Shown here: positions 40,146 through 47,066 of the stretch, one piece after another
Layout: each line of letters starts with the position of its first letter
Numbering within the stretch: position 1 is the stretch's first letter
NCBI GenBank assembly: GCA_009840005.1
Contig: VXOR01000009.1
Location: 8,621-72,620 of the forward strand
DNA: 64,000 nt
Direction of reading: 5' to 3'
DNA from: Gemmatimonadota bacterium
GTDB lineage: Bacteria > Latescibacterota > UBA2968 > UBA8231
Notes under the pieces: model-generated
Told to the model about the DNA's origin: nothing
Seen by the model: only the letters and a program-made list of their open reading frames with translations
Databases searched by the model: none
Translations under genes and position numbers: made by a program

Positions 40146-40486
40146 TGTCTGAACATCACGCTGAACATCACGTCGTCCCGCTCAAGATCTACTTTCTGAT
40201 CTTCTTCGCCCTGATGATTGGCACGGTCATCACGGTGGCCGCCGCCTTCGTCAACATGGGCTTTTTGAATACCCCGGTCGCCCTGATTATCGCTCTAGTA
40301 AAGGCATCGCTGGTCATCTTATTCTTCATGCACGTGAAATACAGCCCCAAGCTGGTCGGGCTTTTCGCGGTCGCCGGCTTCTTCTGGCTGTGCATCCTGC
40401 TGGCCTTGACCATGCAGGACTACTACACGCGCGACTGGGGCCAAGAAGCGCCGGAGGAGTTTCTCAAGCAAGGGTCGTTCTTCTAA
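40145..40486 (+). CDS. coxD: cytochrome c oxidase subunit IV
   Basis: 113 aa from ATG 40145. Three membrane helices of the CoxD/CyoD type are seen, with [19 protein letters not shown] in the second, the best-known family signature. It is the last gene of the respiratory operon; no clear terminator follows before the next gene at 40511. Confidence 0.9.
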   Translation: MSEHHAEHHVVPLKIYFLIFFALMIGTVITVAAAFVNMGFLNTPVALIIALVKASLVILFFMHVKYSPKLVGLFAVAGFFWLCILLALTMQDYYTRDWGQEAPEEFLKQGSFF

Positions 40487-40510
40487 GGAGATCTGAGGGA
40501 CGAGTCTGGT

Positions 40511-41704
40511 GTGAGCAACAACGACCAATTTCGGCTGGAACAGGCAGCATTGCTGCTAGGACGGGCGGCGCACTTATATGATAAATATGAGGCCGGACGA
40601 AAGGTCCCCTTCAATATCTTCTCCACTCTACATGGAGAACGCGACGAGGTAAATCTCCACTCTCGGTTTCTTTACGCACTACTTAACTATCAGAAATCAC
40701 TTGATGCACCGCGACAAAACCTGACGAAGTTCTTGCGACATGTTGCCAAGAAGGACTTTGATCAGAGTGGTATCGAGGTAAATCGGGAGCGCGACAACAT
40801 CGACATCTTGATTACCAACGCTGTCAAGCAAGCGGTCGTAATCGAAAACAAAATTGGGGCCGGAGATCAACCCCAGCAATTACAGAGATACCACGATAGA
40901 TTAAGAAAGAGGGGATTCGACGACATATCTCTGCTGTATCTGACGCTTGATGGCTACGATCCTTCCGAGGATAGCGTCGGAACTCTCTGTTACCAAAGTA
41001 TTTCCTACCGAGACGACCTTCCTCCTTGGCTAGAGGGCTGTCAAAAACGAGCTTACAACGAACCCGCGTTGAGGGAGTCAATCGCCCAGTACTTACAACT
41101 CGTCCGCAAGCTGACAGGTACGGATTTCAGTGAGGCATATATGAAAGACTTAGAGGAACTTTGTTTACAGGGCGACAATCTCACTCTCATACACGACTTG
41201 AATGAGGCTGCGATTCGTGTCAGGATTTTGTTGCTGAAGAAACTGTACGGTGAAATTGACTCGTCACTGACAGAACTGATTTCAAAGAAGCCAGCCGACA
41301 AGGACAGGGAGCGCAAACTCTCTGAGGAGACAATGGAAGGATATGTCCGGAGGACGAAAGGAAACATGTATTACGGCCTATTCTATCCGTTTGGCAGTGG
41401 AGACGCCCAGATTGGCGTTGAGTTTGGCAGTGATATTGTCTTCGGCGTCCGTTATGCCAAGGAAAAAGACGCAGCCAAGTACAGCAGACTCAAGGAAGCA
41501 TTAAAAAACGTGAACGGTGGTAAATCAAATCCGTGGTGGCCTTGGTATCGATGTACCGATGGAGGACTGGACTTACGAAATCCCACTCCCGAGAACCTTG
41601 AGTTCGTGTCCAAGCTACTGTCCGACGAGGAAGCAAGGAAGAAGTATGTGGAAGAAATCCCACACCGTCTGAAGCCGGTGTGGGATGCTGGTGAGGACTT
41701 ATAG
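40511..41704 (+). CDS. PD-(D/E)XK nuclease superfamily protein (PF14281-like)
   Basis: 397 aa from GTG 40511. The N-terminal part has the family pattern FNIFSTLHGERDEVNLHSRFLYALLN, followed by the probable nuclease core: Asp in DNIDILIT and VVIENKIGAGDQPQQLQRYHDRL, i.e. D...ExK with Q and R in the next helix. The C-terminal 200 residues are unassigned. Such proteins occur beside restriction or defence genes, but here it is alone after the cox genes. Its codon use is visibly more AT-rich than the neighbouring operon, suggesting transfer. Confidence 0.72.
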   Translation: MSNNDQFRLEQAALLLGRAAHLYDKYEAGRKVPFNIFSTLHGERDEVNLHSRFLYALLNYQKSLDAPRQNLTKFLRHVAKKDFDQSGIEVNRERDNIDILITNAVKQAVVIENKIGAGDQPQQLQRYHDRLRKRGFDDISLLYLTLDGYDPSEDSVGTLCYQSISYRDDLPPWLEGCQKRAYNEPALRESIAQYLQLVRKLTGTDFSEAYMKDLEELCLQGDNLTLIHDLNEAAIRVRILLLKKLYGEIDSSLTELISKKPADKDRERKLSEETMEGYVRRTKGNMYYGLFYPFGSGDAQIGVEFGSDIVFGVRYAKEKDAAKYSRLKEALKNVNGGKSNPWWPWYRCTDGGLDLRNPTPENLEFVSKLLSDEEARKKYVEEIPHRLKPVWDAGEDL

Positions 41705-41727
41705 CAATCCTACATCATTGACTAGAC

Positions 41728-41756
41728 TGGATTCCCGCTTGCGGAGCGCGGGAATG
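41728..41756. repeat. 29-bp palindromic repeat, copy 1
   Basis: Palindrome ATTCCCGC...GCGGGAAT with a short asymmetric centre, identical over 29 bases to 42723-42751 and in the same orientation. It resembles REP or dRS3-like short interspersed repeats. Confidence 0.8.
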
Positions 41757-41825
41757 CCCCCAAGCGAGGCCGCAAGCGGCAGACGCGGCATAAGGCTACA
41801 TAACATCAGTTAAGGAAATTGATTC

Positions 41826-42617
41826 ATGATAGGAAATACGATGATCCGTATTCTGGTTTTACTCGTCTCCCTCGTTCTCATATCGTCCGCCACGCTGGCG
41901 CAACCGCGAACCGTTCAGTCCGATGGCTGGAAGATTAGCTGGGATGACTCCATGGGTGTGGCGACGCGGGGTGTTACGGACTCCAATGATGTAGAACCGT
42001 GGGCTAACGAGGTCGTCCTTTACGGAGACTCCAAGCTTCTAGACTGTGAAGACGAAGTCTTGAGGGGAAGGGTGCTCTCGACTGTGGGGGCACTGGTTTC
42101 TTTCGAGACTTACCACTCATTCTACTGCGAGGGGGCCGCGAGCTCTAGGGCCATAAGGCGCTTTCAAACAATCGATCTGCGCACCGGCCAAGAGGTGGAC
42201 ATTCGGTTGCTGGTGCCGGATTCTGTGCTAGTGGCGGCATTGAAGCAAAACAAAGTGATCAGGGAATCACTCGAACAGCCTTCCTCTTGGATTGAGGAGG
42301 TGGACATTGAGGATTTTCCTGATTTGTACAGCATAATTGAGTGGCATGGAGGTGGTTGTGAGATAGGCTTCGGGGATTTAGGCACATCCTTTGCCTTTCA
42401 TCACCGGAGGGGCGATCAAATCGCCGTGAAGTTTGGCCTCTCGCACGGCTGTGAGGTCATGGGGGTGAGACTTACCCAAGTCGGAGTCTATTTGCCGATT
42501 CCTGCTATCTTAGCCGCTGAGTTGGCCCACGCCGAGGCTCAGGGGTATCTGATGGCGGACTTAACTGGTGAGCCGAAGGATATTATTTCTTCGTCAGAAG
42601 AAACGCCTCAATGGTAA
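41826..42617 (+). CDS. secreted protein of unknown function
   Basis: 263 aa. An N-terminal signal peptide (MIRILVLLVSLVLISSATLAQ, cleavage after ATLA) precedes a mostly beta-rich domain with two cysteine pairs possible (Cys in LLDCEDE, YCEG, GCEIG, HGCEV). I recognise no family. ATG 41826 has AAGGAA upstream; ATG 41841 would also fit. It is bracketed by the two copies of the 29-bp palindrome and an IS remnant, so it may be cargo of a mobile segment. Confidence 0.65.
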   Translation: MIGNTMIRILVLLVSLVLISSATLAQPRTVQSDGWKISWDDSMGVATRGVTDSNDVEPWANEVVLYGDSKLLDCEDEVLRGRVLSTVGALVSFETYHSFYCEGAASSRAIRRFQTIDLRTGQEVDIRLLVPDSVLVAALKQNKVIRESLEQPSSWIEEVDIEDFPDLYSIIEWHGGGCEIGFGDLGTSFAFHHRRGDQIAVKFGLSHGCEVMGVRLTQVGVYLPIPAILAAELAHAEAQGYLMADLTGEPKDIISSSEETPQW

Positions 42618-42722
42618 CCTCGGCTGAACGGACAAGGGAGCGCAGAGTGCCTTTGTCCCCTTATTTGTTGTCGGGCTGATTCCCTGACACTTTGGTATGA
42701 TAGGTTGTCACGCCCGTCCCGC

Positions 42723-42751
42723 TGGATTCCCGCTTGCGGAGCGCGGGAATG
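42723..42751. repeat. 29-bp palindromic repeat, copy 2
   Basis: Identical to 41728-41756. It sits immediately after the point where the IS5-type transposase coding sequence stops matching the family, so it may mark an insertion or deletion junction. Confidence 0.8.
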
Positions 42752-42773
42752 ACGTATAGAGAAGAGACCGGGC

Positions 42774-43141
42774 TGATGGTTTGGTTTTTCCGACCAAGGC
42801 CCCCCTTTTTTGGCCCCGGCAAAAGCGCCGTCAGCAAACACTTCGTGCCAGTCGAGTTGGCCTTGGGCATCTAATTGGCCTAAAAAAGCTCGCCAAGCGC
42901 TGAGCCATACTTCGGCTTCCTGCCATTCTTGCAGCCGACGCCAACAGGTGCTGGCAGAAGGGTATCCGCTGGGTAAATCCCGCCAGCGAGCGCCACTGCG
43001 TAAGACCCATAGAATCCCCTCGAATACCGCGCGATCAGGAATGCGGGTACGGCCCCCGTTGGGTGAACGGGGTGGGGTAGGTAACAAAGGCTCTATTTTG
43101 GCCCATTGGGCTTCGGTGATTTCACCGGTATACTCAACCAT
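42774..43141 (-). pseudogene. IS5-family transposase remnant (N-terminal half)
   Basis: From ATG 43141 the frame reads VEYTGEITEAQWAKIEPLLP, FEGILWVLRSGARWRDLP and CWRRLQEWQEAEVWLSAW, up to VFADGAFAGAKKGG. That is the first half of an IS5/IS427-type DDE transposase (DUF4096 region plus the first catalytic Asp in FADGAF). After about 42780 the expected continuation with the second Asp and the Glu is missing; the frame runs through the palindromic repeat and on to 42608 without family similarity. It is therefore a truncated remnant. I could not recognise paired terminal inverted repeats. Confidence 0.8.
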
Positions 43142-43304
43142 CGGATATACTCCTTTCGATGGTCGAAAAATAGCCCACGGCCGCTCAAAAATTCAACCCG
43201 AATCCCTATGGCAGTTTTGAAACCAGCTTAAATCATTTAGAATTGCTATATGATGAGTTATTATCTGCGTTATCGATGAATATTTTATCGAGGTATCTCC
43301 ACCC

Positions 43305-43340
43305 AAAAAGCCCAAGCCGTGTAAAAACGGATCGGGCTTT
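43305..43340 (-). terminator. rho-independent terminator of the RHH-ankyrin gene
   Basis: On the minus strand AAAGCCC...CCG pairs with CGG...GGGCTTT, ending in a TTTTT run (complement of 43305-43309). It lies 26 bp after the stop codon at 43367. Confidence 0.7.
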
Positions 43341-43366
43341 CATCATATACGAGCTTTCCCCACCCC

Positions 43367-44152
43367 TCAGACAGCCTCAGCCGCTCTGAGAAAGGCTACC
43401 ACCTCCTTGTAGCACCTTTTCTTTTTTCCGCCCTCGATCTGGAGACCTTCGACAGCCCATGTCAAGGCCGTGTCGCCAGATTCATTTAGGGCATTGACAT
43501 TAGCCCCGAGATCCACTAAAAATCGCACCACATCTAGATGGCCACCAACGGCAGCCTTCATCAAGGCCGTCCAGCCGCGGTTATCTTTGGCGTGGATATC
43601 GCCCTCCTTGGAAGCCAAAAATTTCACGACCTCTAAATGGCCACCCCAAGCGGCCCGCATCAAGGCCGTCTCGCCCTCTTTATTTTTTATGTGGATGTCG
43701 GCACCATACTGAACCAAAAAGTGCACCAACGCTAAATGGCCTTCCATAGCAGCTTTCATCAAAGCCGTCCAGTCAGCGTTGTTTCGGGCGTTGACCTCTG
43801 CTCCGCAGGCCACCAGAAATTTCACTACCTCCAAATGGCCCCCATTGGCAGCCTTCATCAAGGCCGTCCAGCCATCCGCATCGCGGATACGAACGTCGGC
43901 ACCATCCTCCACCAAAAAGCGCACCAACGCTAAGTAACCGTCTTGAGCAGCCCACATCAAGCTGGTTACATGTCGCGAGCCTTGCCCAATATAGAACTTG
44001 AGCAGTGCTTGGAGCGACATGTCTCGGTCAGCAGCTACCTGCTTGAGGGAATCAAGCACATCCTTTGGTATCTCTATGGATACCTTTTCCGTCGCACGAG
44101 GACGGAACGCAATCGCAAATTCTTCTTTTGCTTTGGCTTCAGGCGTCTTCAT
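43367..44152 (-). CDS. ribbon-helix-helix protein fused to ankyrin repeats, in antitoxin position
   Basis: 261 aa from ATG 44152. AGGAAG lies just upstream and the ATG overlaps the BrnT stop by 14 bp, as is usual for a toxin-antitoxin pair. Residues about 23-60 (EKVSIEIPKDVLDSLKQVA..., SLQALLKFYIGQGSR) form a ribbon-helix-helix domain like the CopG/BrnA-type antitoxins found with BrnT. From residue 63 to the end there are five full ankyrin repeats (TALMKAAxGGHLxVVKFLV pattern) and a final divergent one. BrnT antitoxins normally lack ankyrin repeats. An upstream ATG at 44179 is possible. Binding to the toxin and operator DNA is inferred. Confidence 0.8.
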   Translation of the reverse strand: MKTPEAKAKEEFAIAFRPRATEKVSIEIPKDVLDSLKQVAADRDMSLQALLKFYIGQGSRHVTSLMWAAQDGYLALVRFLVEDGADVRIRDADGWTALMKAANGGHLEVVKFLVACGAEVNARNNADWTALMKAAMEGHLALVHFLVQYGADIHIKNKEGETALMRAAWGGHLEVVKFLASKEGDIHAKDNRGWTALMKAAVGGHLDVVRFLVDLGANVNALNESGDTALTWAVEGLQIEGGKKKRCYKEVVAFLRAAEAV

Positions 44153-44432
44153 ACGACTTCCTTTCATGGCGCGTCGCACGACGCGCAGATATGATGCGTG
44201 TCCATTTATCTCGCTCTACATAAACTACCCACAAAATACGTTGTCGTGACGAGTATCCAAGGATGAAATCCCGTTGTTCATTATCAGTGGAGGCATCCCC
44301 TGTTTGACGAAAAGGATCGAAGAATACTTCGGCTGCTTCTTCAAAAGTGATGCCATGCTTCTGCACGTTGCTTTGGGCTTTGTCCTCATCCCACTGAAAC
44401 CTGATGTCTTGAAGTTGGTATTCGATGTCCAA
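44139..44432 (-). CDS. brnT: BrnT family toxin
   Basis: 97 aa. The BrnT (DUF497) pattern is complete: FQWDEDKAQSNVQKHGITFEEAAEVF, an acidic turn with E-QR-D, then ILWVVYVERDKWTRIISARRATRHERKSYE. BrnT is a ribonuclease-like toxin of the RelE fold, neutralised by a BrnA-type antitoxin. It starts at TTG 44432 with GGGGAAGG eight bases upstream. The overlapping downstream gene is an RHH-ankyrin fusion rather than a plain BrnA. Confidence 0.85.
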   Translation of the reverse strand: MDIEYQLQDIRFQWDEDKAQSNVQKHGITFEEAAEVFFDPFRQTGDASTDNEQRDFILGYSSRQRILWVVYVERDKWTRIISARRATRHERKSYEDA

Positions 44433-44457
44433 CTGTATCGCCTTCCCCTACTACCCA

Positions 44458-45072
44458 TCAAGCCTCGTCGCTCGAATGAGCGGCCACCATAGTTTCGGCC
44501 AGCGCAAAGCAGCAGGAACTGCGAGCTTGGCCTAGACTTTTGCTCCAAGCGTCGCGGGGATAAGGGTGGCCGGGTACGGTCATGCCGTCGAGTTGCATCT
44601 GGCCGGCGGCAGCAAAAATCAGCACCGTGAAGACAATATGCGGTTTGATGGTGGGTGGGCCGACTAGGGGATTCTCCAATTGCTCCCAGATGGCAGTCAG
44701 GGTATGGTGCTCACTTTGGACAGTCCAAGAAGGATCGAGGTCGATGCGGCCGGCGCGGCTAAAGGTCGCTCGCCATTGAGGTAGATCGCGGTCGAATGGA
44801 TTCTTGCTGCCGCGAATCATGGTGTCAAAAATGAAATCGGCCAAGTCGGGGTTGTCGGTGCAGACGGCGGTCAGACCCTCGGAGCCGGGAATGTCAATAT
44901 AGGCCACCGTTCCCCGGCCGGCGGGGCTGTAGGCGGCACAGTATAGACTGAGTTGGCCGCTATCGGCTTCGGCTCCGGGTGGGCGCAGATAGAGAATCCA
45001 GTGTTCGCCAGACCAGAGGAGCGGACCTCGGCTGAGGGAAGTGGAGCGTCGGGTGTTCGTTTTGCGTTGCAT
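44458..45072 (-). CDS. hypothetical protein
   Basis: 204 aa with no signal peptide or membrane helix. There are recognisable elements but no known family: WSGEHWILYLRPPG near the N-terminus, GTVAYIDIPGSEGLTAVCTDNPDLADFI, and a beta-rich C-terminal half ending in SCCFALAETMVAA. It ends 25 bp before the brnT start on the same strand, so co-transcription with the toxin module is possible. The codon use fits the chromosome. Function unknown. Confidence 0.6.
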   Translation of the reverse strand: MQRKTNTRRSTSLSRGPLLWSGEHWILYLRPPGAEADSGQLSLYCAAYSPAGRGTVAYIDIPGSEGLTAVCTDNPDLADFIFDTMIRGSKNPFDRDLPQWRATFSRAGRIDLDPSWTVQSEHHTLTAIWEQLENPLVGPPTIKPHIVFTVLIFAAAGQMQLDGMTVPGHPYPRDAWSKSLGQARSSCCFALAETMVAAHSSDEA

Positions 45073-45150
45073 GGGGTGTCAGGATTGGACTTTTACAGGT
45101 TGGAATCGTGCCTCTCAAGCAATATCGCGATCAGCATCAAGATTGCCCGA

Positions 45151-45192
45151 TTAGCGATATGCCTCGCGGCGATTGATGCGAACGCTATACAT
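45151..45192 (-). pseudogene. relic of RelE/ParE-type toxin with internal deletion
   Basis: The ATG at 45192 overlaps the antitoxin stop codon, exactly where a partner toxin gene should start. It encodes only MYSVRINRREAYR. The first residues fit the start of RelE-type toxins (MYxVRxxRR) and the last fit their usual C-terminus (HRREVYR), so the body of the gene seems to be deleted in frame. This is inference from a short peptide. Confidence 0.45.
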
Positions 45193-45406
45193 CTGCCCTG
45201 CTTGCTTGCAACTCTACCTTAGCCTGCTCCCATGGAATAGATTCTTCTGCGGCGGCGCGCAGACGGTCAATCTCTTCTGAGTCTTCAAGGTCCTCTAGCA
45301 AATTCAACAGTGCTTCCCAAACCGCGTAGTCGAGTAACACCGCCTGCTTCTCACCATTGGAGTCCACGACAAACCGGGATTTTTGAATCAGATCAGCAAC
45401 GCCCAT
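45185..45406 (-). CDS. RelB/Phd-like antitoxin, apparently orphan
   Basis: 73 aa from ATG 45406 with AAGGAG six bases upstream. The N-terminus (MGVADLIQKSRFVVDSNGEKQAVLLDYAVWEALLNLL) has the pattern of short Phd/YefM- and RelB/StbD-like antitoxins; the acidic C-terminal helix (EEIDRLRAAAEESIPWEQAK) would bind a toxin. Only a 13-codon relic of a toxin gene remains downstream, so it lacks a functional partner in this window. Confidence 0.7.
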   Translation of the reverse strand: MGVADLIQKSRFVVDSNGEKQAVLLDYAVWEALLNLLEDLEDSEEIDRLRAAAEESIPWEQAKVELQASRADV

Positions 45407-45442
45407 TTCGTTCTCCTTCCTGCATACAGTTTCCAAACGCCC

Positions 45443-45805
45443 TCAAGCAATATCGCGAACGAGCACCAAAATCGCCGCCTGCGGCACGACGATGAACTTC
45501 TCGTCGTCGAACTTGATTTCCACTGCGTCTTTGCGCAAGAAAATGGCGTGGTCACCCTTTTTAGCCTGGAGATCGATGTAGCGCATCTGCTCGCCCCCCT
45601 CTTCCCAAGGCGCACCATCATCATCGGCTTTCGGCGGCAAGGGAACGCCCGGCCCCACTTCTTCGATGCGCCCGCTTTGCACATCCTCCTTTTCCAAGGC
45701 GGTCGGCGGCAAATAGAGCCCCACGGCCGTGCGCTCTTCCATGTCGTCAATCCGGATTAGCACGCGGTCGCCGACTACGTACAGTTCCTTGTCGCCCCTA
45801 ATCAT
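45443..45805 (-). CDS. GroES-like (Cpn10) co-chaperonin, divergent
   Basis: 120 aa, somewhat longer than the usual 95. The GroES barrel pattern is present: VVGDRVLIRIDDMEERTAVGLYLPP, SGRIEEVGPG, AIFLRKDAVEIKFDDEKFIVVPQAAILVLV. The segment between (PLPPKADDDGAPWEEGG...) is an unusual acidic insert. No groEL is nearby, so it may be a second Cpn10 rather than the main co-chaperonin. A fragment resembling its 3' end is found at about 45112-45150. Confidence 0.8.
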   Translation of the reverse strand: MIRGDKELYVVGDRVLIRIDDMEERTAVGLYLPPTALEKEDVQSGRIEEVGPGVPLPPKADDDGAPWEEGGEQMRYIDLQAKKGDHAIFLRKDAVEIKFDDEKFIVVPQAAILVLVRDIA

Positions 45806-45820
45806 CTGCTCCTCCCTAGG

Positions 45821-47035
45821 TTAAGACGCCAGTCGCAAACACTCGTTATAGCGCTCAAAGCGCTCCCCTTCCCCCTCTGCTGGATCGACGTACTTGAGCC
45901 AAAGGGCGCTGTCCTTCCTGTCGCCGCTCAGTTTGCGGCGGCTGCCGAGGTTGCTCGGATCAATGCCGTTCCACACCACTTGACCGTCCTGCATATAGAT
46001 GAACTCCCCTCGATAGCGGTCAATGAGCTCCCGCTGTTCGTCTTGGTAGATCAGCCCTTGCTCGCAGGTGGTGCGCCGCCAATTGGCCACCGTGGCGTCT
46101 GAGTCCGTAGATACGGAGTCGAATTCGGCCAGCGGAGCCTCGACCTCACTCACAAAATCGATCTCGTTCAAATCCACTGTGCCAAAGCCGTGCTCGGCAG
46201 CTATCAGCAGGTGATTGCGGTCGCGGCGGAAAGGTGGGGTCGGCCAATCGGAGTGAGGATCGTGGCCCATCAAGGTCATGCCACAGGCATCGGTCGCCAC
46301 CGGATGATCGCCGGCCATCAAAGCGTTGCAAATCCGGCCCTCGCCGCCCCATTCGCGGCCCCATTGGCCAGTGAGGGCCTCGACGATGTTGAGGCAGGGT
46401 TTGGTAATCATGCCCAAGTCCGGCAGGACGTAGGAAAGCCGGATGAGATGGTGATAATACGACCGCGTCCGCCCTTCCGGCGGGATCATCGGCGGCAGGC
46501 CAAAGAGGTTTTTCAGGGTCAAGGTAATGCCCATAAAGGCGTGATTCTTCATCTTGGCGATGGATACCACTTCGTCGGCCTCGGCAAAAATGGCATTGAG
46601 CAGGTAGCGATCAAACATGCAGCCGCCACCGGGCACGTCGTACGTGGCAAAGGGAGGCAAATTCGAATCCACATAGCGGACGCCAAAATCGTCCAATATA
46701 TAGCGATAGTTAAAGTCGTCGGGCGTTACATGGCCGTTGCCGTAGGGATAGGTGTCGGTGGCGATTAGCTCGGCTGTAGTCCGCTCTCGCAGCAGGCGCA
46801 GCACCGCGCGAGCCACGGCATCATCTACCAACTCCCTGCGGCGTCCAGCGAAGTACTCGATGCGCTCCGGCGGCTTGATCATATTGAATTTTAATACGAT
46901 CCGCCGCGCCTTTTCCAGCTTCTTCCAAGAGCGCTCCAGCGGATCGGTAGTCCGTTTGAGGACCTCGTAGATTTCTTCCTCGCTCGCCCGATGATCGCAG
47001 TGCGAAGCTCTAACAGTGTACTGTCTATCGTCCAT
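45821..47035 (-). CDS. DUF362 domain protein
   Basis: 404 aa from ATG 47035, chosen for AGGGAAG just upstream and because the extra 13 residues from 47074 add nothing recognisable. DUF362 features are IVLKFNMIKPPERIEYF, ATDTYPYGNGH, EVVSIAKMKNHAFMGITLTLKNLFGLPP and LMAGDHPVATDACGMTLMG. No ferredoxin cysteine motif is attached, unlike many DUF362 proteins. Function is not established. Confidence 0.8.
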   Translation of the reverse strand: MDDRQYTVRASHCDHRASEEEIYEVLKRTTDPLERSWKKLEKARRIVLKFNMIKPPERIEYFAGRRRELVDDAVARAVLRLLRERTTAELIATDTYPYGNGHVTPDDFNYRYILDDFGVRYVDSNLPPFATYDVPGGGCMFDRYLLNAIFAEADEVVSIAKMKNHAFMGITLTLKNLFGLPPMIPPEGRTRSYYHHLIRLSYVLPDLGMITKPCLNIVEALTGQWGREWGGEGRICNALMAGDHPVATDACGMTLMGHDPHSDWPTPPFRRDRNHLLIAAEHGFGTVDLNEIDFVSEVEAPLAEFDSVSTDSDATVANWRRTTCEQGLIYQDEQRELIDRYRGEFIYMQDGQVVWNGIDPSNLGSRRKLSGDRKDSALWLKYVDPAEGEGERFERYNECLRLAS

Positions 47036-47066
47036 GATGACTTCCCTTTCTGTTAAGTGTTTGTGG

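Noticed and set aside
42608..42773. C-terminal part of the frame downstream of the transposase remnant
   Set aside because: It runs through the palindromic repeat and has no transposase similarity, so it is not part of the real protein.
43480..43930. Regularly spaced near-repeats resembling an array
   Set aside because: The period of 99 bp equals one 33-residue ankyrin repeat; they are coding repeats, not a CRISPR array.
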